Origin: Trujillonella endophytica
Lineage (GTDB): Bacteria; Actinomycetota; Actinomycetes; Mycobacteriales; Geodermatophilaceae
Assembly (NCBI RefSeq): GCF_900110555.1
Contig: NZ_FOEE01000020.1
Span: 19,243-83,242 of the forward strand
Reading direction: 5' to 3'
Length of the DNA stretch: 64,000 nucleotides
A program made the translations under genes and the position numbers. Within the stretch, counting starts at the first letter, position 1. Each line of letters begins with the position of its first letter. The notes below the pieces were generated by a model, which saw only the letters and a program-made list of their open reading frames with translations, did no database searches and was not told the DNA's origin. Positions 1-7,331 of the stretch are shown piece after piece.

Positions 1-713
1 GGATCATCCCCGCCTCCCTCTGCTACATGCGCGACCCGGTGCTGGCGGCCGAGGAGGTGCGCCGCAACGCCGCCCGCGGTTTCAAGGCCGTGCACTTCTC
101 GGAGAACCCGGAGAAGCTCGGCCTGCCCTCGATCCACACCCGGCACTGGGAGCCGTTCTTCGCCGCGTGCGAGGAGACCGACACGGTGATCAACCTGCAC
201 CTCGGGTCGTCCTCCACGCGCCCCAGCGTCTCCAGCGACACCCCGGTGACGGTGACCGGCCTGCTCTGGCCGGCGCAGACGATGTCGGCCGCCGCCGACT
301 GGGTCTACTCCCAGGTCGCGATCCGCTTTCCCCGGCTGCGGATCGTGCTCTCCGAGGGCGGCATCGGCTGGGTGCCGATGCTGCGCGAGCGCATGGAGCG
401 CGCGGCGCAGACCCGCGGCGCCGTCATGGACTGGACCGGGGAGCTCAGCCCGGCCGAGCTCCTGATGCGCAACTTCTGGTTCTGCGCCATCGACGAGCCG
501 CGCAGCATGGAGGCCCGCCACCACATCGGCGTCGACCGGATCCTGCTCGAGGTGGACTACCCGCACAGCGACACCAGCTGGCCGCACACCCAGGCCGCGG
601 TCGACCGCATGCTGTCCGGGCTGCCGGCCGACGAGATCGCGCAGATGACGCACGGCAACGCGGCGCACGTCTACCGCCACCCGGTGCCCACCGATCCCGC
701 GTGGGCCAGGTGA
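1..713 (+). CDS. Amidohydrolase family 2 protein, 5'-truncated by the window edge
   Basis: The open frame runs from base 3 with no start codon, so the first 230 or so residues lie outside the window. The visible part is the C-terminal half of a TIM-barrel metal-dependent hydrolase or decarboxylase of the ACMSD-like group. A barrel-strand histidine occurs in NLHLGSS, then a conserved SEGGIGWVP stretch, and near the end EVDYPHSDTSWP with the Asp expected to bind metal. The complete protein at 47388-48689 aligns through all these motifs, including the FIPA/FIPL stretch before the first Met visible here, so the ATG at 27 is internal. It ends 28 bp before the flavin dehydrogenase and is probably the first visible gene of that operon. 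Family assignment is firm. The substrate is unknown; such genes often sit in aromatic or steroid-type catabolic clusters. Confidence 0.88.
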   Translation, partial: IIPASLCYMRDPVLAAEEVRRNAARGFKAVHFSENPEKLGLPSIHTRHWEPFFAACEETDTVINLHLGSSSTRPSVSSDTPVTVTGLLWPAQTMSAAADWVYSQVAIRFPRLRIVLSEGGIGWVPMLRERMERAAQTRGAVMDWTGELSPAELLMRNFWFCAIDEPRSMEARHHIGVDRILLEVDYPHSDTSWPHTQAAVDRMLSGLPADEIAQMTHGNAAHVYRHPVPTDPAWAR

Positions 714-741
714 GCGGCGCGGGCAGCGGCGGGCCGACGCC

Positions 742-2463
742 GTGACCGACACCGGGGAGTGGGACCTCACCACCGACGTGGTCGTGGTCGGCAGCGGCGG
801 AGGCGGACTGTGCGCCGCGCTGGCGGCGCGCTCGCACGGGCTCGACGTCCTGGTGGCCGAGAAGGCAGAGGTCGTCGGCGGCTCGACGGCGATGTCCGGG
901 GGCGGCATGTGGATCCCGGACAACCCCCTCATGCGGGCCGCCGGGGCGCCCGACTCGGCCGACCGGGCGCTGACCTACTTCGAGGCGGTCGTCGGCGACG
1001 TCGGCCCGGCGTCCTCCCCCGAGCGGCGGCGCTCCTACGTCGAGAACGGGCCGCGCCTGGTGTCGTTCCTGCAGGACCTCGGCGTTCCGTTCCGCTTCGC
1101 CGACGGGTACGCCGACTACTACTCCGGCGCGCCGGGCGGTTCGGAGCGCGGCCGCACCATCGAGGCCCACCCCTACGACACCCGCGCGCTGGGCGACTGG
1201 GCGCCCCGGCTGCGCCCGGGCATGAGCACCGGCCTGGGGCTGATCGGCTTCGGCACCGAGCTGAGCGCGATGACGTACTACAACCGCCACCCCCGCAACC
1301 TCGCCGTGGCGGCGCGGGTCTGGCTGCGCACCCGGCTGGCGAAGCTGCGCGGCCGCCGGATGGTGGCCAACGGCGCCGCGCTGGTCGGGCGCCTGCTCGA
1401 GCTGGCCCTGGCCCAGGACGTGCAGGTCCGGACGCAGGCGCCGCTGCGCGAGCTCGTGGTCGCCGACGGCGCGGTGGTCGGCGTCGTGCTCGGCGGCGAG
1501 GACGGCGGTTCGACGCGGGTCCGCGCCCGGGGCGGAGTGCTCCTCGCCGCCGGCGGGTTCTCCCGCAACGCGGAGCTGCGCGCGACCTACGGCGGCAGCC
1601 AGGCGCGCTCGGCGCAGTGGTCGATCGCCAATCCCGGCGACACGGGCGAGGTGCTGCTCCAGGCCATGGCCGCCGGCGCCGCGACCGATCTGATGGACGA
1701 GGCGATCTGGCTGCCGATGGCCTGCCTGCCCGACGGCCGGCTGCCGGCCTACCCCTCGCGGCAGACCAGCGCCTTCGGCCGGGCCCGCTGGCGGCCGGGA
1801 TCGATCATCGTCGACGCCGCGGGGCGCCGGTTCGCCAACGAGGCCGTGTCGACGTCGGAGCTGGCGCAGCGGATGTTCGCCCACGACGCCGAGTCGCGCT
1901 CGGTGCCCGCCTGGCTGGTTTTCGACGACGCCTTCCGCCGGCGCTGCCTGTTCGGTGCGGTGCCCGGGCGGTTGCCGCAGAAATGGCTGGACGACGGCTT
2001 CGTGCAGCGCGCCGGCAGCCTGGCCGAGCTGGCCCGGTTGTGCGGCATCGACCCCGACGGGCTGGCCGAGACCTGCCGGCGGTTCAACGGCTTCGCCCGG
2101 GACGGCGTCGACGCCGACTTCTCCCGCGGCGAGTCCGCCTACGACCGGTTCATGGGCGACCCGCGGCACGGCCCGAACAACTGCCTGGCGCCGGTCGAGC
2201 GCGGACCGTTCTACGCGGTCGCGGTCTACCCCTGCGACGTCGGCACCTGCGGCGGGGTGCTCACCGACGCCGACGCCCGCGTGCTGACGGCCGACGGCGT
2301 GCCGATCCCGGGCCTGTTCGCCACCGGGAACACCACGGCGAGCGTGCAGGGCCGCGCCTACCTGGGCGCCGGCGGGAGCATCGGCCCGACCTGCACGTTC
2401 GGCTACGTCGCGGCCAACACGATCGCGGCGCAGCGGGCCGAGACCACCAGCGCGGCATCGTGA
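742..2463 (+). CDS. FAD-dependent dehydrogenase, 3-ketosteroid delta1-dehydrogenase-like
   Basis: A 573-aa flavoprotein of the fumarate reductase/KstD superfamily, expected to be cytoplasmic and to introduce or remove a double bond next to a ring ketone. The N-terminus has the dinucleotide fold (VVVVGSGGGG, about residues 14-23) followed by the GGSTAMSGGG flavin motif. Near the C-terminus ATGNTTAS precedes Tyr540 and Gly544 in RAYLGAGG. This Y-x3-G pair sits where KstD enzymes carry the Tyr/Gly that polarise the 3-keto group. The second diagnostic segment reads YPCDVGTCGG instead of the usual YPGDLGTKGG. GTG start at 742 follows the upstream stop by 28 bp, and the next gene begins 14 bp after the stop. 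I infer a cyclic ketone substrate; true steroid specificity is not proven, and other delta-dehydrogenases of this family are possible. Confidence 0.82.
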   Translation: MTDTGEWDLTTDVVVVGSGGGGLCAALAARSHGLDVLVAEKAEVVGGSTAMSGGGMWIPDNPLMRAAGAPDSADRALTYFEAVVGDVGPASSPERRRSYVENGPRLVSFLQDLGVPFRFADGYADYYSGAPGGSERGRTIEAHPYDTRALGDWAPRLRPGMSTGLGLIGFGTELSAMTYYNRHPRNLAVAARVWLRTRLAKLRGRRMVANGAALVGRLLELALAQDVQVRTQAPLRELVVADGAVVGVVLGGEDGGSTRVRARGGVLLAAGGFSRNAELRATYGGSQARSAQWSIANPGDTGEVLLQAMAAGAATDLMDEAIWLPMACLPDGRLPAYPSRQTSAFGRARWRPGSIIVDAAGRRFANEAVSTSELAQRMFAHDAESRSVPAWLVFDDAFRRRCLFGAVPGRLPQKWLDDGFVQRAGSLAELARLCGIDPDGLAETCRRFNGFARDGVDADFSRGESAYDRFMGDPRHGPNNCLAPVERGPFYAVAVYPCDVGTCGGVLTDADARVLTADGVPIPGLFATGNTTASVQGRAYLGAGGSIGPTCTFGYVAANTIAAQRAETTSAAS

Positions 2464-2477
2464 GGAAAGAGGCCAAC

Positions 2478-3491
2478 GTGGAGTCCAGCGACCGGGCGCC
2501 GGCAGCCCCGCTCACCTTCGCCGGCGACGTCGTCGTCGTCACCGGCGCCGGATCGGGGATCGGCCGCTCGCACGCCCTGGAACTGGCGCGCCGCGGCGCC
2601 CGGGTCGTGGTCAACGACATCGGGGTCGACCAGAGCGGCCGCAGCGCGGCCACCCCCGTCGCGCAGGCGACCGTCGACGCGATCGTCGCCGCCGGCGGCG
2701 AGGCCGTGGCCAGCCTGGACTCGGTCGCCGAGGCCGACGGCGCGGCGGCGATCGTGGCGACGGCGCTGGACACCTGGGGGCAGGTGGACGCCGTCGTGCA
2801 CAACGCCGGCTTCTCCCGCGACAACCACTTCGAGCTGATGACGCCCGACGAGTGGCACAGCGTGCTCGACGTGCACCTCAACGGCTGCTTCTACCTCGCC
2901 CAGTCGGCGTACCGGGCGATGAAGGACGGCGGACGCGGCGGGCGCTTCGTGTTCACCACCTCCACCGGCGGGCTGCTGGGCGCCCCGCTGATGAGCAACT
3001 ACGGCGCGGGAAAGATGGGCGTCGTCGGCCTGGCCCGCTCGATCGCGCTCGAGGGCGAGCGACACGGGATCAAGGCCAACGCCCTGTCCCCCGGCGCCGT
3101 CACGCAGCGGGCCGAGGACCCCCATGCCTTCCGCTTCGCCAACCGCGCCGACCCGATCGACCCGTCGACGCAGCCGGGCATGGACCAGCTCACCCCCGAG
3201 CGGGTCTCGCCGATGGTCGTGGTGCTGAGCCACCGCTCCTGCCCGGTCACCGGGCAGATCCTGATGGCGCGGGCCGGCTGGTTCGCCCGGGCGTGGGTCG
3301 CGGCCAGCCCGGGCTGGATCGCCGACCCCGGCGAGGTCGCCGCCGAGCAGCTCGTCGAGCACTGGGACGAGATCTACGGCGCCACCCCGTGCGCGGACGA
3401 GCTGCCGCTGGACGGCCCCGGCTGGGCCTCGCGCTTCATGTTCGAACGCGTCAAGCCGATGCTCGACGCCCAGCCCCGCGCCACGCCCTGA
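2478..3491 (+). CDS. SDR-family NAD(P)-dependent oxidoreductase (MFE-2 dehydrogenase-like)
   Basis: A 337-aa short-chain dehydrogenase, longer than the classical 250 aa because of a C-terminal extension as in the dehydrogenase unit of peroxisomal multifunctional enzyme 2. The cofactor motif TGAGSGIG is at residues 22-29, followed by RSHALELARRGARVVVND. The catalytic set is Ser162, Tyr175 and Lys179 (YGAGK). The GTG start at 2478 is chosen because GGAAAGAGG lies just upstream; a GTG at 2460 overlapping the previous stop is possible but has no ribosome site. The SDR at 54469-55389 is a clear relative with the same RSHALELAR signature, so each catabolic cluster carries one. The likely reaction is oxidation of a hydroxyl, perhaps a 3-hydroxyacyl-CoA or ring alcohol. 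Confidence 0.87.
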   Translation: MESSDRAPAAPLTFAGDVVVVTGAGSGIGRSHALELARRGARVVVNDIGVDQSGRSAATPVAQATVDAIVAAGGEAVASLDSVAEADGAAAIVATALDTWGQVDAVVHNAGFSRDNHFELMTPDEWHSVLDVHLNGCFYLAQSAYRAMKDGGRGGRFVFTTSTGGLLGAPLMSNYGAGKMGVVGLARSIALEGERHGIKANALSPGAVTQRAEDPHAFRFANRADPIDPSTQPGMDQLTPERVSPMVVVLSHRSCPVTGQILMARAGWFARAWVAASPGWIADPGEVAAEQLVEHWDEIYGATPCADELPLDGPGWASRFMFERVKPMLDAQPRATP

Positions 3492-3520
3492 CCCACCCGC
3501 CGGCCCCGAGAAGGAGACCC

Positions 3521-3976
3521 GTGCCGCCCTCGCGCAACATGCAGACCATCGACCGGCTGCGCAACCGCTCGAACTTCGACGACCTCACCAGCGACGAGGC
3601 GCACGCGGCGTCGCTGGCCGAGTACACCGAGGACTTCGTCGTCGTGGAGCCCCCGTCGCTGCCCCAGCGCGGCGAGCACCACGGCCGCGAGCAGTGGCTG
3701 GCGATGCACGAGATCATGCGCGCGACCTGGCAGCAGAAGCTGACCGTGGAGCACGCGTGGGACGTGCCCGAGCACGACGTCGTCGTCCTCTACTCCCGGA
3801 TGGACTGGACCGCCAAGGAGACCGGGCGCTCAGCGATCTGGCCCACCGTGCAGGTCTTCCACTTCCGGGACGCCAAGATCTGCCGGGTCGAGATCTTCCA
3901 CCAGGACACCCAGGTCATCCTCGACACCCTCGAGCCCCGCGAGGCCGCAGCGACCGCAGCCGGGGGCGAGCGCTGA
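3521..3976 (+). CDS. NTF2/SnoaL-fold protein, tandem copy 1
   Basis: A 151-aa cone-fold protein of the NTF2-like superfamily, which includes ketosteroid isomerases, small dehydratases and non-catalytic binding proteins. GTG start with AAGGAG five bases upstream. The body reads EYTEDFVVVEPPSLPQ, then GREQW, then a beta-rich half ending FHFRDAKICRVEIFHQDTQ. The next gene is a paralogue sharing EPPSLP, GRE-W, EQD/EHD, WTA-ETGR, HFRDAKICRVE and D-T-VILDTL. The stop codon overlaps the ATG of that copy (TGATG), so the two are translationally coupled and may form a hetero-oligomer. No catalytic residue can be assigned with confidence. In this context an isomerase or dehydratase for the KstD-like and SDR products is a reasonable inference. 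Confidence 0.8.
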   Translation: MPPSRNMQTIDRLRNRSNFDDLTSDEAHAASLAEYTEDFVVVEPPSLPQRGEHHGREQWLAMHEIMRATWQQKLTVEHAWDVPEHDVVVLYSRMDWTAKETGRSAIWPTVQVFHFRDAKICRVEIFHQDTQVILDTLEPREAAATAAGGER

Positions 3977-4410
3977 TGGCATCGGCCAACCTGCAGGCCT
4001 ACGAGCAGTTGATGAAGGCCGCCGAGTTCGAGCACGACATCACCAGCGACCGGTCCCGCAACGCCATGTGGGACGCGTTCACCGAGGACTACGAGATCGT
4101 CGAGCCGCCCTCGCTGCCGCACGGCGGCGTGTACAAGGGCCGCGAGGAGTGGGCGCGCATGAACGCGAAGATGCGTTCGCTGTGGGCCCAGAAGGTGACG
4201 CCGCTGCACATCTGGGACCTGCCCGAGCAGGACCTCATCATCCTCTACACCGACATGGAGTGGACGGCGCACGAGACCGGCCGCACGGTGCGCTTCCCGG
4301 CCGTCGAGCTGCTGCACTTCCGCGACGCCAAGATCTGCAGGGTGGAGATGTTCCTCCAGGACACCAAGGTCATCCTCGACACGTTGGGGCCCGGTGCCGG
4401 CCGTCCGTAG
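3976..4410 (+). CDS. NTF2/SnoaL-fold protein, tandem copy 2
   Basis: A 144-aa paralogue of the preceding gene, starting on the shared A of TGATG. It keeps the same motif order: FTEDYEIVEPPSLPH near residue 35, GREEWARM, WDLPEQDLIILY, WTAHETGR and LLHFRDAKICRVEMFLQDTK, and ends in VILDTLG. Differences are concentrated in the N-terminal helix and in the loop after GRE, as expected after duplication and partial divergence. The downstream TetR gene starts 10 bp later, or overlaps it by 17 bp if its earlier GTG is used. Role as for copy 1: a small catalytic or ligand-binding partner in the flavin dehydrogenase/SDR pathway. The superfamily call is good; the function is open. Confidence 0.8.
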   Translation: MASANLQAYEQLMKAAEFEHDITSDRSRNAMWDAFTEDYEIVEPPSLPHGGVYKGREEWARMNAKMRSLWAQKVTPLHIWDLPEQDLIILYTDMEWTAHETGRTVRFPAVELLHFRDAKICRVEMFLQDTKVILDTLGPGAGRP

Positions 4411-4420
4411 GCTGACTCCG

Positions 4421-4987
4421 GTGACGACCGAGTCGCGGCCGCCGAGCACCCGCGAGCGCATCCTCGAAGCGGCCATGGACGTGTTCGCCGAGCAGGGGTT
4501 CACCGGCGCGACGATCAGCGAGGTCGAGCGCCGCGTCGGCCTCGCCGTGGGCACCGGCAGCCTGTACCGGCACTTCCCGTCCAAGGAGGCGCTGCTGGCG
4601 GCCGCCGTCGAGCGAGAGGTGACCCGCCTGCGCACCGAGATGGCCGCCGCCGAGGAGGAGGCCGAGCAGCACGTCGCCCCGGGCGACGAGGCCCAGCGCC
4701 GCCGCCGCGCCTACGAGCAGCGGCTGCACCACCTGCGGCGGTTCGACCGGCTCTTCCGGCTGATGCTCACCGAGGGCGAGCGCGTCCCGGAGCTGCGCCA
4801 GGCGATCTGGGCGGTGCTGCAGGTGCCGGTGAAGCCGGACCCGGACGACAGCGACGTGCTGCGCGCCATCGCCGAGTCCGCACTGGGCGGCTACCACCTG
4901 TTCTCGATCATGCAGGGGCGGCCCTACAACGGCGTCTCCGAGGACCGCTTCCTCAGCGCCCTGGTCGCGGTCACCACCGCCCCCTGA
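4421..4987 (+). CDS. TetR-family transcriptional regulator
   Basis: A 188-aa repressor-type protein. The N-terminal helix-turn-helix is clear: STRERILEAAMDVFAEQGF, TISEVERRVGLAVGTGSLYRHF, then PSKEALLAAAV. The usual VSKGTLYRHF turn reads VGTGSLYRHF. The C-terminal ligand-binding half is helical, with an E/R-rich stretch around residues 70-95. GTG at 4421 is preferred; a GTG at 4394 overlapping the previous gene would add nine residues. It closes the forward operon, the usual place for a regulator that senses a pathway intermediate. The nearest candidate operator is the GCAAG-N6-CTTGC repeat 27 bp downstream, which recurs in front of the E1 operon, so this protein is my candidate for binding both. 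Confidence 0.88.
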   Translation: MTTESRPPSTRERILEAAMDVFAEQGFTGATISEVERRVGLAVGTGSLYRHFPSKEALLAAAVEREVTRLRTEMAAAEEEAEQHVAPGDEAQRRRRAYEQRLHHLRRFDRLFRLMLTEGERVPELRQAIWAVLQVPVKPDPDDSDVLRAIAESALGGYHLFSIMQGRPYNGVSEDRFLSALVAVTTAP

Positions 4988-5013
4988 CCGCAGGGCCCGC
5001 GGGAGGGCGCGAG

Positions 5014-5029
5014 GCAAGTATATCCTTGC
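5014..5029. promoter_or_regulatory. Inverted repeat GCAAG-N6-CTTGC, candidate TetR operator for the VOC gene
   Basis: Perfect 5-bp arms flank TATATC, which would itself serve as a -10 box, with transcription beginning near 5031 and the VOC start at 5067. No convincing -35 is visible. An identical arm and spacer arrangement occurs at 9388-9403 on the promoter of the E1 operon. Two matching sites in one cluster with one local TetR gene make a shared operator likely, but binding is inferred. Confidence 0.55.
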
Positions 5030-5066
5030 ACCACCACGTGCCTCGGCCACGACGGGAGATGCGGAC

Positions 5067-5519
5067 ATGGACGCGGTGCCCTTCCACGTCGGCATCACCA
5101 CCGGCGACCTGCACGCCTCGATGGCCGACCTCGGCGACCACCTCCAGGTCACCTGGAGCGAGCCGTCCGCCCGCGAGGAGGTCTTCCACACCGTCGACGG
5201 CGTGCCGCAGCCCCGGCCGCTGTCGTGCGTGTCGAACGAGGGGCCGATCCACGTCGACCTGATCCAGGGCGCCCCGGGCACGATCTGGCACACCGACGCC
5301 GGGCCGCGCCTGCACCACTTCGCCTACTGGACCGACGACCTGGCGGGCGACATCGACCGGCTGTCCTCCCAGGGCTGGCGGCTGGAGCTCACCCGGCCCG
5401 ACGGGCAGGGCCGCCCGACCCAGTTCGCGTACCTGGTCCGCGACGACGGCTTCCGCCTGGAACTGGTCGACGACGCCGGGCGCGCCGACTACGACGGCCG
5501 GCGCACCGCGCGGGGCTGA
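5067..5519 (+). CDS. VOC (glyoxalase/bleomycin-resistance fold) protein
   Basis: A 150-aa single-unit vicinal-oxygen-chelate protein. It opens with the typical beta strand VPFHVGITTGDLHASMADLG and keeps the later strands LHHFAYWTDDL and RDDGFRLELVDD, where metal ligands of the family (His, Glu) are found. A ribosome site (GGGAG) precedes the ATG. It has its own promoter region with the GCAAG-N6-CTTGC repeat and ends 5 bp from the convergent Rieske gene. VOC members in catabolic clusters are often ring-cleaving dioxygenases, epimerases or isomerases. The single short unit does not say which. Likely part of the same pathway because of the shared operator. Confidence 0.8.
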   Translation: MDAVPFHVGITTGDLHASMADLGDHLQVTWSEPSAREEVFHTVDGVPQPRPLSCVSNEGPIHVDLIQGAPGTIWHTDAGPRLHHFAYWTDDLAGDIDRLSSQGWRLELTRPDGQGRPTQFAYLVRDDGFRLELVDDAGRADYDGRRTARG

Positions 5520-5523
5520 CCGC

Positions 5524-6693
5524 TCAGACCGACCGGCCGAGCGTGCGCCGCAGGGTCACCGCCATGTGCTGCATCACCGGCTCGTTCCGGCCGAAGACCA
5601 GCGTCCTCGGCCGGAACGGCGCGCGCAGCCCCTCGCCCGCCTTCGCCGCCATCGCGTAGTCCTCGCCGTCCACCACCGTCTGGCACGCCCACCGCACCTG
5701 CTCCTCCAGCTCGGCGGCCTCCGCCTCCGTCGCCGGCGCCTCCCGGCGGTAGGCGTGGTGCAGCGCGACGGTCTCGTGCACCGAGTCGCCGGGGTGGACG
5801 GTGAAGATCTCGAGCCGGGTCCCGAAGACGACCGAGAAGCTGAGCCCCGGGAACAGGCGGTAGTTCAGGCTGATCTGGCCGTCGTCGACCGGGGCCCACT
5901 GCTCCTCGGGGGTGTCGCGCAGGGCGTCGACCGTGCGCATGGTGGAGGTCATCAGCGCGTGGTCGCCGTAGATGTCGGCGACCGAGGTGTTGCCGTAGAC
6001 CAGGGGCCGCGCGGTCAGCTTGTGCAGGCTGGCGAAGTGGTAGGTCTCGCAGTGGGTGCCCCACACGACCTTCCAGTTCGTGGGCACGCGGTGCTCGTGC
6101 ACCGCGGCGATCGACTGCCAGGTCTCGAAGCCGAACGAGGCGAACTGCTCGGCGAGCTCCGGGCCGAGGTAGCCGTCGATGGTGAAGGGCGCGTCGGGGT
6201 TGGCCGCGGCGAAGACCAGGCCGTACTTCTCCTCGGCCGGCAGCTCGATGAGGCCGCGCTCCTCGCGCCGCATGTCCGAGAAGCCCTCCGCGCCGGGGAT
6301 GCCCACCAGCCGGCCCCGGGTGTCGTAGACCCAGGCGTGGAACGGGCAGGTGAACCGGCGCGTGCTGCCGCAGCCGGGCTCGACCACCCGCACCCCGCGG
6401 TGCTGGCACATGTTGAGGAACGCGCGCACCCGGCCGTCCTCGTCCCGGGTGAGCAGCATCGGCGTGCCGGTGGCGTCGAACGTCGTCCAGGAGCCGGGAC
6501 CGGGGAGGTCGCAGCTGAGCCCGACGAACATCGGCGTGCGGTTGAACAGCACCCGACGTTCCAGCTCGTACTGCTCGACGGAGGTGTAGCCCTCGAGCGG
6601 CTCCTCCATCGTGGCGGGCGCCATGTCCGTGGTCCGCCCGTCGAGCAGGGCCAGCGTGCGGCGGCCCAGTTCGCGCTGCATCTCGAGCTTCAT
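5524..6693 (-). CDS. Rieske non-heme iron oxygenase, large subunit
   Basis: A 389-aa aromatic-ring-hydroxylating-type oxygenase. The N-terminal Rieske [2Fe-2S] site is complete: Cys96-x-His98 (CQHRG) and Cys116-x2-His119 (CPFHAW). The catalytic domain has NWKVVWGTHCETYHFASLH, where His219 and His224 are the expected mononuclear iron ligands after the conserved E-x-Y. Expected to hydroxylate or demethylate a cyclic substrate using electrons from a reductase. No ferredoxin or reductase gene is nearby. The start overlaps the stop of the SnoaL-like gene (ATGA), so it is the last gene of the reverse operon that begins with the E1 genes. The substrate is unknown; KshA-like steroid hydroxylases are one possibility, but I see no KshA-specific signature. 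Confidence 0.9.
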   Translation of the reverse strand: MKLEMQRELGRRTLALLDGRTTDMAPATMEEPLEGYTSVEQYELERRVLFNRTPMFVGLSCDLPGPGSWTTFDATGTPMLLTRDEDGRVRAFLNMCQHRGVRVVEPGCGSTRRFTCPFHAWVYDTRGRLVGIPGAEGFSDMRREERGLIELPAEEKYGLVFAAANPDAPFTIDGYLGPELAEQFASFGFETWQSIAAVHEHRVPTNWKVVWGTHCETYHFASLHKLTARPLVYGNTSVADIYGDHALMTSTMRTVDALRDTPEEQWAPVDDGQISLNYRLFPGLSFSVVFGTRLEIFTVHPGDSVHETVALHHAYRREAPATEAEAAELEEQVRWACQTVVDGEDYAMAAKAGEGLRAPFRPRTLVFGRNEPVMQHMAVTLRRTLGRSV

Positions 6694-7052
6694 CGCTCTG
6701 CCTCCGGTTCGGAAAAGACGACCATCTGCGCGATCCGCCCGTCCGCGACGCGGACGACGTCGCAGCCGACCGCGACCGCGTTCGGAAAGGTCCAGCGGAC
6801 GAGGCCACGGCTCCAGCCGTGGTGGGTCTCCGGCGGCCGCACGAGTTCGGCGGTGACGCCGTCGGGCCAGGCCGACGTGTACTCGGCGACGTGCGCGACC
6901 AGCGCGTCGCGCCCACGGACCACCGGCCGGTCGTCGGGCGGCACGAACTCGACGTCGGGCGTGCAGCAGGCCTCGAGGTGCGCCCGGCGGCGCGCCGGGT
7001 CCCGCGTCACCCAGCCGGCCGACCAGTGGGTGAAGAGCTGTTCGGGCTCCAT
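6690..7052 (-). CDS. SnoaL-like NTF2-fold protein
   Basis: A 120-aa small cone-fold protein: N-terminal helices with HWSAGWVTRDPARRRAHLEACCTPDVEFVPP, then GRDALVAHVAEY and a beta-rich end VADGRIAQMVVFSE. This pattern is typical of SnoaL-like polyketide cyclases and related binding proteins. It lies 36 bp after the lipoyl-domain gene and overlaps the Rieske gene by 4 bp, so it is co-translated with the oxygenase. It is distinct from the tandem pair at 3521-4410. Could be an isomerase or dehydratase, or a non-catalytic partner. Confidence 0.75.
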   Translation of the reverse strand: MEPEQLFTHWSAGWVTRDPARRRAHLEACCTPDVEFVPPDDRPVVRGRDALVAHVAEYTSAWPDGVTAELVRPPETHHGWSRGLVRWTFPNAVAVGCDVVRVADGRIAQMVVFSEPEAER

Positions 7053-7088
7053 GCGGCGGCTGCTCCCGGGGCGCGGTCGGTGGGCGGG

Positions 7089-7331
7089 TCAGTCGACGGT
7101 GTCGATCACGGCCAGCGCGGTGAACACGGGCACCGTCACCTCCGGCTCCACCAGGATCTCCACGAGCGTGCCCGACTCCGGCGCGACCACGATCACCGTC
7201 GCCTTCTCGGCCTCCACCTCGGCGATGTCCTCGTCCTCCACGACGGGGTCGCCCACGGCCTTGAGCCAGGTCAGCACCGTGCCCTCCGTCATGCCCATGC
7301 CGAACTGGGGCAGGTTGACCTCGACCCTCAT
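7089..7331 (-). CDS. Free-standing lipoyl (biotinyl-lipoyl) domain protein
   Basis: An 80-aa protein consisting of one lipoyl domain only. The fold pattern is intact: LPQFGMGMTEGTVLTWL at the start, VGDPV, then the modification hairpin EVEAEKATV with Lys43 as the expected lipoylated residue, and APESG afterwards. Usual E2 subunits continue with an E3-binding domain and a 230-aa acyltransferase domain; both are absent, and the stop is followed by the SnoaL-like gene. The ATG overlaps the E1 beta stop (ATGA). It probably accepts an acyl or hydroxyalkyl group from the E1 heterotetramer. The E2 core and E3 must be supplied elsewhere, or the protein acts as a free carrier. Confidence 0.87.
   Translation of the reverse strand: MRVEVNLPQFGMGMTEGTVLTWLKAVGDPVVEDEDIAEVEAEKATVIVVAPESGTLVEILVEPEVTVPVFTALAVIDTVD

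Noticed and set aside
27..713. Reading the first gene as complete from the ATG at 27
   Set aside because: The frame is open to the window edge and residues before this Met align with the full-length paralogue at 47388-48689.
2460..2480. GTG at 2460 as start of the first SDR
   Set aside because: It overlaps the preceding stop and has no ribosome site, whereas the GTG at 2478 follows a GGAAAGAGG stretch.
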